Below, one piece after another: positions 51,936-63,465 of a stretch of DNA of 64,000 nucleotides (positions are counted from its first letter, which is position 1; each line of letters starts with the position of its first letter). The stretch covers positions 1,603,001 through 1,667,000 of the forward strand of contig NC_051096.1 in assembly GCF_901709675.1 (NCBI RefSeq). The letters are read 5' to 3'. A program made the position numbers and the translations under genes. Source of the stretch: Syngnathus acus. Lineage: Eukaryota > Chordata > Actinopteri > Syngnathiformes > Syngnathidae. The notes below the pieces were generated by a model that was given only the letters and a program-made list of their open reading frames with translations, had not been told where the DNA came from and made no database searches.

Positions 51936-52110
51936 GTTAAAGTCCCAATGATCGTCACACACACATCTGGGTGTGGTGAAATTTGTCCTCTGCATTTAAC
52001 CCATCCCCGTGTGATTTTGATCCATCCCCTGGGGGAGAGGGGAGCAGTGAGCAGCAACGGTGCCGCGCTCGGGAATCATTTGGTGATCTAAACCCCCAAT
52101 TCCAACCCTT
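51936..52110 (+). mobile_element. Dispersed teleost repeat (GGTGTGGTGAAATTTGTCC family)
   Basis: AAAGTCCCAATGATCGTCACACAC...ATCATTTGGTGATCTAAACCCCCAATTCC. It is near full length and inserted in the MITE end at a CTTTTA target. Confidence 0.75.
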
Positions 52111-52132
52111 TTAGTCCGAAAAATACGGTATA

Positions 52133-54430
52133 TTAATGATCTACCTGATGTGTGCCCTGATAGCAATGTTCAAATGTATGCCGACGATGCGGTCATCACT
52201 GTCCACGGCAGGACTACTAAACGAGTCTCTGACAGTCTAACTAGTGCACTTGAAAGGGTACATGACTGGCTCGACAGTGCCTGCCTCATGCTCAATGTAC
52301 CGTATTTTCCACACTATTAGGCGCACTTAAAATTCACTCAAAAAAACACAGTGCGCCTTATAATGCAGAGGGCCTTATATATGGATGAATTGATGAATTT
52401 GTTGATCCATACTGGTTGTACACAGCGCTCTGCCAAAATATTTCAGTACGTTTTAGTACGACTAGTAAATTACAAGGTCGCATCGCTTCCCAGCATTTCG
52501 GCAAACGTGGTCAGGGGTGTCACTGAATAGTTTTTGTACCCGCGAGGCTATTTCATTTAAAAAAAAGGCTGTTCCGTTAATGTTTTCGAGGAAGTTTACG
52601 GATCAATATCCAACGGAATCATAAATAAGCAGCACCAATGTGTTAAATCAGTCTTTAGTCGGTTCCGATCACTTTTATGGGAGAGAGTTTGAGAAACGTG
52701 ATTGTTTACAGGGGGCTGCCACGACACTTTGCTGAGGCTCATGGGAGTCTGCGAGCTGAGGCTCATGGGAGTTTGCGGGTGGCTAATGCTATAATGATAG
52801 CTGCTATACGCATGAGGCTATTTCATCTCAAAATAGGCTCCTCCGTTACTGTTTCGAGTAAATTTACAGATCGATGTGGAAGGGAAACATAGGTAAGCAG
52901 TACCGATGTGTTTGATCGAACTTTAGTCGATTCCGATCATTTTATAGGAGATCATTTGAGAAACGCGATTGTTTACAGGGGGCTGCCACAACACTTTGCT
53001 GAGGCTCATGGGAGTTTGCGGGTGGCTAATGCTATAATGATAGCTGCTATAGGCACGATGCTATTTCATTTCAAAATAGGCTGCTCCGTTAATGTTTCGA
53101 GTAAATTTACGGATCGATATGGAAGGGAAACATAGGTAAGCAGTACCAATGTGTTGAACGAACCTGAGTCAGTTCCGAACATTTTATAGGAGATAGTTTG
53201 GGAAACGCGATTGTTTACAGAGGGCTCATTGGTTATTGGCTAGTGGATGCATACCGCAACCCTAGTCAACCTCAGTTTGTTGCAGTATAGCTTCTATTTT
53301 ATGCGCCTTTTAATCCGGTGCGCCCTGTATATGAAATAATTTCTAAAATAAAAAATTCAATGAGGGTGCGCCTTATAATCCAGTGCACCTTTTGGTGCGA
53401 AAAATACGGTAAAGAAAACAGTGTTCATGTTGTTCAGCAAAAGACCAACGACCATTGAGAGGTCTGGTGTTTTCTCCAAGGGAGTAGAATTGTGCCACAC
53501 TTCAAGTATGTCGGTTTCATCTTGGACTCCAATCTAACCTTTAAGAAACAGATCAAAAAAGTAACTAACACTATTCAGTTCAATTTACGTAACTCCAAAC
53601 ACATTCGACCCTATCTAACAGAAGCAGCAAAACCATATCTGTATGATCTTCTCGCACATGGAATATTGTTTTACAAATTGGTCTTTTGCAAACGTGACAA
53701 TCATCAGATCGATTGAACAGGTTTTTTAAAAGGGCTATCACAATACTAGACAAAAAACCGAACTCTTATCACCACTGTAACATTCTGGAAAAGTATCATC
53801 TCAGTTTTGAAAACTTTAGGAACTTCAAAAATGCATGCTTAATATATAAGTGTTTAAATGGCCTGGCTCCTTCTCTTATGGAATTCATCCATAAAAAAAG
53901 ACCGCGTAGACAGTACCAGGTCAACACCCAGGGGTGATTGTGAAATTGAATATAGAAGAACGACTTTTGGTAAGAGCGTACTCTCCATATATGGCTGTCA
54001 ATACTGGAATCTACTCCCTGCCTCAAGTAGAGAGATCCACTCTTTTTATGTTTTTAAAAGGCGACTAAAACAGTGGCTAAAAAGCTCACAAACTTGTAAT
54101 CACTTTTAGTAAATAGTCTGCTAGGACGGTTAGAATAGTTTTTCCACAGTGTGGATATAAACTTTTATACTATGTTTTTATTTTATTTTTTATCTCCCTA
54201 TAATGTACTAGTCAATCTATCTGTATGTCTGCTCTGTCAGGCTGAGTTAATGTAATGTCTAATGTCTATTTGTCTGTCTGTCCTGTCTATGTTCTATGTC
54301 ACAAGGACAACGGATGAAATTTAACTCCGGCTAATTCCGACTGGTTTTACACTGGGATGTTTGTATATATGTCTACATCTTTAGTGTTCATCAAACTGGT
54401 TCTGTCCTGTCTAAATAAATAAATATGCAT
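52133..54430 (+). mobile_element. LINE 3' half (reverse transcriptase end), split by a MITE
   Basis: Plus frame 52133-52299 reads INDLPDVCPDSNVQMYADDAVI ... HDWLDSACLMLNV, with the YADD catalytic box. After the MITE (52300-53409) it resumes KKTVFMLFSKRPTT, FKYVGFILDSNLTFKKQI, LRNSKHIRPYLTEAAK, then in other frames RFFKRAITILDKKP, FRNFKNACLIYKCLNGLAPSLMEFI and YWNLLPASSREIHSFYVFKRRLKQWL with a stop near 54108. The order and motifs are those of a jockey/I-like fish LINE. A 3' UTR with AATAAATAAATA follows (about 54412). Three frameshifts show it is inactive. Confidence 0.85.
52300..53409. mobile_element. TA-flanked MITE with GCGCAC ends, 1.1 kb, inside the LINE
   Basis: Ends CCGTATTTTCCACACTATTAGGCGCAC and GTGCACCTTTTGGTGCGAAAAATACGG, flanked by TA (52298-52299, 53410-53411). 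Removing it with one TA restores the LINE frame (LNV|KKTV). It holds two diverged units of the same 250-bp type that is expanded at 48991-50340. Confidence 0.85.
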
Positions 54431-54922
54431 TTAAAATATTTTGAAGACATGTCTAAATTGGAAAATAAACCAATAAATACAAAGTTAGTGGCAAACATTT
54501 GCACAGTCCAACAGCAACAATAAAATGACATTTTGTTTAGTCATGTAAAAGTGTACCACCAATGTAACATTTGGACATCTGACATTCTTTACAAACTATT
54601 TGCTCGGTATTTAGCAGTTTTGGTTATTGTGTGTGCATCCTTGTGCATCAGCACTTCTACTTGTAATTTTAATGCCCACCATCTTTTCTGTTTTGTAGTA
54701 GATTTATGGTGACAAACACTCATCAGCGACTGCTTGTGCCGGTGGAATTTCCAGAGGTCTGCTTACTTTGATACAAAAAAGACCCAATGCTGCCGCCTGC
54801 CGGCTATAATTGTCATTACACATACATACGTTCCCAGAAAAATGAGCCAAAGTTGGCCACCAAATAAACTCAACTCTTTAGAGTGGAGTCACAAAGGAAA
54901 AGAAGCAAGCGGTCCCCCCGAG

Positions 54923-57136
54923 TCAGAGCTGCAGCAAGCATTGGCGCGCGTCAGTGGCGGCGTGCACCTTCATGTGCGCCTCCAGCGAGCGTTTCTCCTG
55001 GTAGCGTTTGTCGCACATGCGGCAGGCGTGCGGCTTTTCGCCCGAGTGCGTCAGCATGTGCCTCTTGAGGTCCACTTTCTGCACAAAGCTCCTGCCGCAG
55101 ACGTGGCATTCAAAGACCTTGTCCTTCCGATGGAAGCGCTCGTGCGTCTCCAGCGAGATCTTCTGGCGGAAGCGCTTCCCGCACAGGCCGCAGACAAAAG
55201 CCTTCTCGCCTGTGTGTATCTTGGCATGCGCAGCCAGGTTCCCCGCCTGCCGGAAGGTCTTGCCGCACACCCGGCAGGCGTACGGCCTCTCGTCATTGTG
55301 AATCCTCTTGTGCACGAGCAGGTGCTGGCTCATAATGAATTTCTTGCCGCACTCATCACAGCCGTGGACGCGCGGCCTGCCGCCTGTGTGCCGCTTCAGG
55401 TGCCGCTTCAGCACCGCCTTGTCTGTGAAGGTCTTCCCGCAAAACTCGCAGATGAAAGGCCTGTCGCCCACGTGCGCCCTGGCATGGCGATCTAGAGCGC
55501 TCTTACGGGTAAAGTTCTTGCCGCACTGGCCGCACGACAAAGCCGGCAGCGCGCTCTTGGGGACCCTTCGTTCCCGGAAGGAACGGAGGCGTTTGGACCC
55601 GCAGCCAGGAACACGGTCCTCCGTGTGCTCTTTGGGGATTTCCTGAATTCGCTCAGCGCCGCCGCTTTGACTCAGACCAGCGTCTGGCAGACCTCCACTG
55701 GACCCCTCGGCTTTCCGGAGGGTGCGGACGCACTCTGGCCCGCGCTCATCAGAGTACTCTTGAACAAACTCTTCAAACCGGTGTCGAACCCCATCTTGAA
55801 TCTGTTCATGTAGGTGGCCCCCCAACCTGCAGTCGCCCTCCTGGTGAGAGCGGTCTCCTGGTTCAAGGGCTTTGGTGTCGTCTATGCGGTCCTGGCGCAG
55901 TCCTGTCGGGGCCGTGGCAACGTGCTTATCTGTGCTGAGGGTCTTCTGGGGAGCAGAGGTGGGAGAAAGTCACGCATGCACGAATAACCAGCAAGTTGAA
56001 AGCAGCCAGCTTAATCTGGCAAAAAATAAAAAATCATGCATCAAGTGGAGTGAATGGCTACGTAACATTTTTGACAATCACACCCGTTTACGTTCTGATG
56101 ATCAGCAACAACAAGCGACGGATGATGCTTAACTATTTGCAGGGGCAGCATCATAGCCATGGTTGCCATCATTATGAGTGTCAACCCAAATGAATTGCAA
56201 TTGACCTTGTCATTGTTGAGTCCCACCTGTGTTTGAGGGTTGTGTTCCGTGCGGGAGGAAGGCTTTCCCCTTGTTGCGGGTTCCAACTTTCCCTCCGTCC
56301 CGAGTTTCGGCTGTCCCCTCGCCGCTGGTTCCGCCTCCTGGGCGTCTCGGTCCATTCGCTTCGCCAGAAGGCTGCTTGTGCCGTTAGACACTCGGCAGAG
56401 GTGCAACTCGCCGTTGCCGTCTCTTGGGCCGTCATTGTCTCCTGGACCGTCGTAGGTGGGGGACCCAGAAGGGAGGTCATGTGACAGGGTGGAGGGCTCA
56501 GACTCTGTCAGGAAGGGCACCCGCGATTAGCATCGCCACCATCAACCCCCCTAGCAACGAATTCCCAATGGACGACCGACGCACACCATTCTACCGGTGG
56601 AATGGCTGATGTTACATTTGCAACTTTTGAGTTCTGGGAGGCCATGTCAACTTAACTCTTTGGGGTTTTCGCCCCCATGAGTGGTGGACATTTTGAATGT
56701 GAAACTTGTCAGCCGATCGGAAAGAACATGGGTCCATTCTGAGACAAAAAATCAAGTTCGATCGTTTTCCTAAGACTCAAGCAGTGCACAAGGTTTTAGT
56801 TTGGTTTGTCTCTTTCCCGGGGCTAAAGAGGAGCTTGACATATTCTCCGGATAAATTATAGATATCATTTAGAAGCTCCAATACAATGCACCAAAGACGC
56901 TGACCTGCTGCGGCTCCCGCTGCTCGATACTCGCTGAAGATTCGCTCGACGGCGGCGGAGACGGCCCCCATGACCATTCGCCTGAGCTGACGCTCATCTC
57001 GGCTGGGCCGCTCCTGCAACAGCCGTACAACGCGCTCGGCCGCCGCCGAAAATTGCCGCTCGACAGCCGCCCTCAGGCTCTTGTCCCGGGCGCCCGGTGG
57101 CCGCGGGGGCCCGTCCCGTTTCTTCTTCGCCGCCAT
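54923..57136 (-). CDS. C2H2 zinc-finger protein, three exons, seven fingers (510 aa)
   Basis: Exon 1 56905-57136 starts MAAKKKRDG and encodes an Arg/Glu-rich helical segment (AAAERVVRLLQERP, AAVERIFSEY), typical of the first exon of fish zinc-finger genes. Exon 2 56227-56504 is an acidic, Ser/Pro-rich linker. Exon 3 54923-55945 carries the rest. Junctions are GT-AG in phases 1 and 0, and the frame is open throughout. Seven consecutive C-x2-C ... H-x3-H fingers lie at about residues 308-495 (CGQC, CEFC, CDEC, CRVC, CGLC, CHVC, CRMC), linked by TGEKA/SGEKP-type linkers, some altered (NDERP, GGRPR). It should be a nuclear DNA-binding regulator. There is no KRAB, SCAN or BTB domain. The orthologue is not recognised. 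It lies tail-to-head with cibar1, on the same strand. Confidence 0.9.
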
Positions 57137-57790
57137 TTGCGTGACGTAGCCAGGGCGGAACGTAACTACACCGACTTCCGGTTGTGTTGGTCACGTGACG
57201 ACACACGTGCGCTCGATCACCCTGATGTTAACTTTCTCGGCTCTCGGCAAAACAACTTTGCTTCATGAAGTTTATCTGGTTTCCCTACAAACTTGCCTCC
57301 CACGTCAACGTCTCAAGGAGCGATTCGGCAATAAAGATGAAAGCTGCCTTTGTGCTCGCAGCACTGAGGTCAATGTGTTCTAATGCTTGCTTTTCTTGAA
57401 CCAGGACAGGTCACCCAGAATTCAAATAACTCTTCTCTAATAACCCTGGGCAAGAGATGCATCATAAAATTGCTTAAGACTCCGAAAGGTTCTTAAGACG
57501 CAACAAGGACTATCGAATATCATCAAAGGTTGCGCAAAAGATGCTCTACTTACAAAAGCCCAAATAATATACACACATACAATCTGATGGGCCTTGATTG
57601 ACACACACACTCACAGCTGTTCGAGTCAGTTTGTTTATGTTTCCTAGCGTGACAATCCATCTGGTAGTGCATTTCGTTCCATGACAGATTCAAATGGAAA
57701 CAAGAAAAGTTGTCAGAGAAGCGCTCTCACTCAAACAGCAATGATGTTTCATAATTGGCACGGATGCGCAGATGTCAACGTGCGCTAGCG
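57137..57790. other. Intergenic between the zinc-finger gene and cibar1
   Basis: This should hold the zinc-finger gene promoter (near 57140-57250, GC-rich) and the 3' UTR of cibar1. No further coding exon is seen. Confidence 0.5.
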
Positions 57791-59337
57791 TCATCGTGTT
57801 TCCTCATCGGAGTCATCCTCCTCTTCAGATTCGTCCTCGTCCTCCTCGTCCTCACCCTGCCGCCCGGAGACTCTCTGTTGCTTCGTCGACCAATCCAATT
57901 AAAACCACATTGCAGCACAGAGCAGCAAAGCGGGCTTATGTACTACCTGGAAGGCGGCCGCCGACGTCAGGAAAGAGGAGGCGGTCCCGTCCAGAGAGTT
58001 GGCGCGCACCACATCCAAGCGCTCCGAGTAGTCGGGCGGGTGTAGCGAGCTCCTAAACACCTGACCCCACGCACGCGGGCACGCATGCACATACAGTCAG
58101 TGACAGAAATGACTACAAACGCTCATTTGCAGAGAAACTGGGTGCAAACACTCAGCTCAAACAATTGTTGAAATTGGCTAAAGGTCTCCATTCAAAATTC
58201 CAAATGGCTCAAAGAACAGCCTGAAAGAAAGCAAGGTTTTAACGCTTCAGATTGGGTGGAGACTCGCGGATAAGGGCTCATGCTGTCGGTCAGGAATGTC
58301 GAAACGAAAAACGTGGCCGACTTAGCAATGGAGAAAAAGCGTCGCCAGGGCTGACACTGTTAACGGCTGCCACGCCAAAGAAGCACCCCGTCCTCTGCCA
58401 AGACATCTCTGTACCGTCTGCCAGCGTAAGGAAGCTACGCGAGCATGAAGGCCAACGTACCTCCAAGTCGTCGTCCTCGTCTACGCCACTGATGCTCTGA
58501 TAGGCCTGTGTGTAGAGCTCCAAGGCTTTGGCGTGGAAGCACATCTCCACGGCGGCAAAGTCGCACAGGATTCTCTGGCGGGCAGAAAAGGAGTCACGCT
58601 AGCCAGGATGGCGGCAGCTCCGACCCGGCCGCCTCCCACCTTGATGTCTCGAATCTTCTGCTTCTCAAAGTCATCGATGGTCTCCTCCAGCTGACGCGTG
58701 GTGCGCGCCGCATCCATGGTGGCTCGCTGCAATTCACTCTCGGCCTGACGCACAGCGGGAGAGGCAGCTTCATCATTGACATCCTCCTCCCCCCGTACGC
58801 CGCCGGACCAACACGCGTCGGGGAACCCACCTGAGACTGGACGCGAGCGGAGTCAAGGAAAGAGGAAGCAACAATCGCCCCAACGTTACGAGATGTTGCG
58901 AGGCAAACCGGGAAACGCGAGGGAGCTACGGCCGCACGGGTCAGTGAATAAACACGCGATGCCGTTCTTTGGGGAAATGGATTGGATCCAGAACTGAGTT
59001 AGGAGCAGGCTGCCTGAACACATCAAAGAGGTCAAGCTGAAGGATACGATGACTTGTCGGTCGGACGGGTTCCGTTGGCGAGTGCGCTCCAGTTGCACCA
59101 TCTGTTTGGACTCCCGAGTCCTGGCGTTCTGGACCGCCTTCACGTCCTCCTGAAAAGCCGCTGTCATCCCCATAGCCCTTGGTCACGCTAACACTAACGC
59201 TATGCTAGCTCACCCGTTTTCGCCGCACGACTGCGCCGTAACCTTTCAGCGGCTCGATCACTTTGGCCTCCAGCCGCTCTACCTGAAAAAATGCAGGTAT
59301 GCCACATCGTATTTGTCTGCCATCCATCCATCACCCC

Positions 59338-59368
<31 letters not shown>

Positions 59369-60078
59369 CTGGGCTTGCCGATAGTCTTGAATCTTGGCCA
59401 GGTGTTCGGCATACCGCTTCATGCCTTTCTTGAGACTAGGGGTCTCGGTGTCAGCGTAGTCGGCCACCTCTCGCACCAGGACGTCAGCCTTGTCGCGCAG
59501 CCTGGCGGCTTTGCGGCCATAGGCGGCAAACATTTGACACATCTCATCAAAGTGCTTCTCCACATTGCTGATGTTCTCCTGGATCCTCTTGGTCTGGTTG
59601 TCCCTGAACAAACATCAACGTGTCCCACCATTGTCACCTAATGCTGCCATACGTGAGCCAACACAAGGAAAGGAGCCCATTTCATCATATGACTTGCGAC
59701 AAGTCATCTCTCTTTACGCTGTAGCTACAGAATAATTAAATGGTCGTCCGGGAGATTGACAAAAGGTACGCTCGTCTTGCCTATTGTTGTCTATACGCCT
59801 ACAACACAAATAGCAACTATAGTCTAGTTCAAATTGTGGACATAGCTCCTAAAATGTCTGCTAAAATTCTATTTGGGTTCGCAATCATTCATCCATCAAT
59901 TGGGATCGATACAAGGGGACGTTTCTACTTATTTGCTGACGTTCAAATGAAGCCAAAGACAAAACACGTTAGCGACACGCGGCTAACTAGCTTGGCTAAA
60001 TAGCCTTGTCGTTCAAACACAAGCCAAGCCAACGATGAACAAATGTTACCTCGCTCGTGCATCCGGAGTTCGACTCAT
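57791..60078 (-). CDS. cibar1: CIBAR1 (FAM92A) BAR-domain ciliary protein
   Basis: Eight exons on the minus strand: 60050-60078, 59369-59603, 59214-59282, 59048-59149, 58640-58744, 58461-58574, 57947-58060, 57791-57856. They sum to 278 codons (277 aa), close to the family's roughly 290. The BAR-like core is clear ([89 protein letters not shown]), then [16 protein letters not shown] and a very acidic C-terminus ([14 protein letters not shown]). Family proteins bind membranes as dimers and act with CBY1 at the ciliary base. Motifs such as [11 protein letters not shown] favour CIBAR1 over CIBAR2. The exon 4/5 junction lacks the usual Ser-Gln pair, so that acceptor may be off by a few codons. The exon 2 donor lies in a GT repeat next to a poly-G run. 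Confidence 0.9.
59335..59368. repeat. Poly-C/(CA)n tract forming a cibar1 splice donor
   Basis: A run of about 19 C followed by (CA)7. On the transcribed minus strand it reads CCAG|GTGTGTGT...GGGG, so the donor of exon 2 is the microsatellite itself. Confidence 0.8.
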
Positions 60079-60441
60079 CTCTGCTTTGGGGGGGGGGATA
60101 AGAAAAACTGTGAATCAAACGTCACAAGACGAGGCTCTAGCTCACATGGAAGCTAGGAGACGTTGCCATGGATGCTGGCGCGTTCCGGTGACAACGGAAA
60201 GGTGGCACTTCTAAGTCTTAAAGCGAGCGCGCGTGAGAGCTACAGCCACAACCGACGGACGGACAGACAGTCAGACAGACAGAGCAAGTGTGGAGTTAAG
60301 TGCAACTTGAGTGCGACTGTGATGATAGAATAAATGGCTGCTGAGCTGAAAGTGGAGCTGAAAATGCAATGCAATGTGTAAAAATCCACAAAACAAAAAG
60401 CAAACCGTGTTTGTTCTATTTACGAGCAACATAAACGCACC

Positions 60442-60532
<91 letters not shown>

Positions 60533-60641
60533 CGCAAGAGCGAGCGCGCGCACGAGAGCGAGCCTGTTCAGACAGACAGAAGACAGGGTGTTTGATCCAA
60601 GTTGGCGTTTGACTTTCTTAACACTTTGGTCAAATGTGAAG
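60079..60641. promoter_or_regulatory. Divergent intergenic region between cibar1 and the Z-type class I gene
   Basis: Only 563 bp separate the two opposite start codons. It contains a (GA)n tract of about 86 bp (60444-60529) and GC-rich flanks (GCGCGCGC). A CCAAT-type or SXY module was not identified. It is likely to house both promoters. Confidence 0.5.
60444..60529. repeat. (GA)n microsatellite
   Basis: About 43 uninterrupted GA units. Serine/leucine or arginine/alanine frames across it are artefacts. Confidence 0.97.
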
Positions 60642-60813
60642 ATGTTCATCCCCGTCTTCATCTCGTATTTGGTTTACGGCTCGCCAATCGTCGCAAACGC
60701 AGGTAAGTTTTTCTTTAAAAAAAAAAAAAAAAAGCAAAAAAACATTTGACCGCCGACTCAACTCAAAGCGAAAGTAAGTAAGCGCAAAGTCCAAAGTGCG
60801 CTGATATCGTCTT

Positions 60814-60870
<57 letters not shown>

Positions 60871-62916
60871 CGGTATGGAAAGAGATGTTTGAAAAAGAAA
60901 CAAAAATAACACCTGGGTGTTTGTGAAGTTCATGCGTGTGCGTGTTAGAGACAAGACAGGTTATATGAGTGCGTATGCGTGTTAGTGCGCCCAGGTATGT
61001 TCCCGTGTTGCAGGACAGGTTTGATGGAAAGTGCCCATGTGAAAGGCAGCGCGTCACAATTGTGGTTACATGCCCCGCCCCCCTCCTCCTCCCCCAGAAA
61101 CTCACACTCTGACGTACCTCTACACGGGGCTGTCGGAGGGCACGTCACTGCCATCCGGCAGTGATGGCTCGCACTACTTCACGGCCATGGGCGTGCTGGA
61201 CAGTCACGTGATCGACTACTACGACAGCAGCACCATGAAGAAGGTCCCCAAGCAGCCTTGGATGGCCGAGAAGTTGGACTCCGCCTACTGGGAGCAGGGC
61301 ACCCAGTCCAGGAAGAGCAAACAGCAGTGGTTCAAGGTCAACGTGGACATCTTGCTTAATCGCATGGGACACAACCGCACAGGTAGGACTTCGGCCACTC
61401 GCAGCTTTTCATTGGCCCGCAGTCAAGGTGTGGGTGGAGTCCTCGAGAGACATAACCCTAACCCAACTTGATTCAAACAAGCAGCTCATTTAAAATGACC
61501 TGATAAGCATCCTCACGGTTTGAACAAAGGATACCTTCAAAACAGGCCGGATCGGGCTTGTAAAGATGGGACTTGGACACCCCTGTGCTTTTTTTTTTTT
61601 ACGATCCACAGATGTGCATGTCCTCCAGTGGTTGCACGGTTGCCGGGGCAACCTGGATCCCAACGGCATATTAACTTTCGGTGGCGGCGTGGACACATAC
61701 AGCTACGATGGCCTGGACTTCCTGTCCTTCGACTACGAGCGTGCCAAGTGGGTGGCCACGGCCCCCATGGCGGTGGAGACCAAAAGGAAGTGGGACGACG
61801 TGCGTCTCCTCAAGGTCTACACACGGGCCTACCTGGACAAGGAGTGCATCAGCTGGATGGATCGCTTCCTGCAGTACCAGCGCAACCAAACGGAGGCCGC
61901 GCGTATGTACACAGGCCGGCAAGCCCGCCCACCCGCTCTATTTCAGGCTCTGGTGGCGGTCGCGCTTGCGTAGAGGGGCTAAAGGATGGAAAGTTGCTGA
62001 CGAGGCCCGTGCACGCGTGCGCAGCGCCGCCCTCCCTCGAACTCTTTGCCAGGCCGACGCGTGCAGCCAGTACGTTGCTGCTGACCTGCCTGGCCAGCGG
62101 CTTCCCGCGCAAGGACGTCATCCTGGAGATCCGGCGTAACGGCCGCAAGCTCACCCGAGAGGACGGCTTGGCATCGCTGGGCGTGCGACCCAACGGAGAC
62201 GGCAGCTTTCAGAGGCGAGACAGCGTGGAAGTCCTTCAGAGCGACACCGCCAAATTCACCTGCGTCCTCCGACATCCGGCGTCTGGACTTCATGACGAAA
62301 AGCTTTGGGGTGAGGCGGCGACTCCAAATTCTGGCATAACCATACAGAGAGTTGATGAACGGGCACTTGTTGAACCCGATCTGTGTCAGCATGTTTGGCT
62401 AGCAAATGGGTTTATTCCGTCAGCTGTTAACTGGCCCAATAGATTGCCGAGTCCAGCGCGGCTCTCGGCCATGACGTCTTCTGCTTTCCGAGGCGGCGTG
62501 GCATTTCTTGTACAGGATTTTGGGTGAAATGTTTGGGCTCTGTCGCTAGCAGCAGTTAGCCGTGAGACGAGCAGACATCTTGGCATCCTCGAGCAGCACC
62601 GAACGTTTTTTGCTGACTTTGTGATTTCTGTGGTCCAGATGGCAAGATTTTGGGCGAACCTGTGGCTGATGTGAAAATCGCCATCGGCGTCGGGTTGGTG
62701 ATTCCGCTCGTCATCTTGGTCGCCATCATGGGATGGGTCTTGTACAGGAAGTTCAGAGGCGGTGGGTTGCCACGGAAACGCCCGCTTACCCAATTGTCGG
62801 TTTCTTAATCACAGACGTCTCAATCGTCTCGTTCCGCAGGTGCTGCCCACAAGGTTTCGCCCGTGGAAGAGGATTGTCAGCGCAAAACGAGCGAACGCCT
62901 TCAACCTCTTTTATGA
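60642..62916 (+). CDS. MHC class I alpha chain, Z lineage (373 aa)
   Basis: Six exons: 60642-60702 (signal peptide [13 protein letters not shown]), 61098-61382 (alpha-1), 61612-61902 (alpha-2), 62025-62309 (alpha-3), 62639-62761 (transmembrane), 62840-62916 (tail). All junctions are phase 1 with GT-AG sites; the sum is 374 codons including the stop. Alpha-1/alpha-2 carry the teleost Z-lineage pattern: [40 protein letters not shown] and [10 protein letters not shown]. Residues equivalent to human Tyr7, Tyr59, Thr143, Lys146, Trp147 and Tyr159 are all kept; Tyr171 is Phe. Alpha-2 has its Cys pair (HGC, KEC), and alpha-3 is a C1 domain ([15 protein letters not shown]). The span [23 protein letters not shown] is followed by a short tail. 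It should present peptides with beta-2-microglobulin. The gene lies divergent from cibar1 and is GC-rich, unlike the AT-rich U-type copies. Confidence 0.92.
60815..60868. repeat. (GT)n microsatellite in intron 1 of the Z-type gene
   Basis: About 25 GT units; non-coding. Confidence 0.97.
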
Positions 62917-63282
62917 CACCACGATCTTCTCATCCGCTCATGCAGGGCTGGCACAATGCTTTTCCTTTCAAATGGTTGAATCTTACGCTGCTGGTTTTTA
63001 CCTGATTTTATGGCTCAAGAAAAGTTGGGACAAATAACAAGCTTCGGTTGTGTGTCTGTGAAAAAGAGAATTGCACTCCTGAACATATTGGTAGGGATTT
63101 CCTTGCATCTTGGTCCAATCCCACCTTTTAGACTTGACTTTCCAAATCGCAGCAAGGCAAGGACGCTTGATTTCCTATAGCATATTTCATATACAAGGTA
63201 GCTCAATGTGCTTTGCAAAACGGGGTCTAAAAGCAAAAGAATTGAGGACGTTTGGACGCAAAGAATGGAATTCACATGACTA
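62917..63282. other. Downstream region of the Z-type class I gene
   Basis: Probable 3' UTR and flank. No ATTAAA/AATAAA signal stands out immediately after the stop. Nothing else is recognised. Confidence 0.4.
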
Positions 63283-63465
63283 AAAGATTAAAAAGATTAA
63301 AGTCCCAATGATCGTCACACACATCTGGGTGTGGTGAAATTTGTCCTCTGCATTTAACCCATCCCCATGTGATTTTGATCCATCCCCTGGGGGAGAGGGG
63401 AGCAGTGAGCAGCAGGGGTGCCGCGCTCGGGAATCAGTTGGTGATCTAACCCCCCAATTCCCCCC
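63283..63465 (+). mobile_element. Dispersed teleost repeat (GGTGTGGTGAAATTTGTCC family), full copy
   Basis: AAAAGATTAAAGTCCCAATGATCG...CATCCCCTGGGGGAGAGGGGAGCAG...GGTGATCTAACCCCCCAATTCC. It is very similar to 51936-52110 (for example CAGGGGTGCCGCGCTCGGGAATCA). Confidence 0.8.

Larger units (their letters stand above)
51325..52128. mobile_element. Rearranged GACTTATA-type MITE, interrupted twice
   Basis: Blocks TTATTTATG.TATAGTTATTTGAATAACT (51327), TTTATGTCACGTTAGCATACCGTATCGTTAGCC (51750) and CCGGAGCGACTTATATATG (51852) match 47776-47960 of the MITE at 46746-48043. The right end is CTTTTAGTCCGAAAAATACGG (52108-52128). Two insertions split it: LTR-like DNA at about 51372-51700 and the dispersed repeat at 51936-52110. 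Confidence 0.7.
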
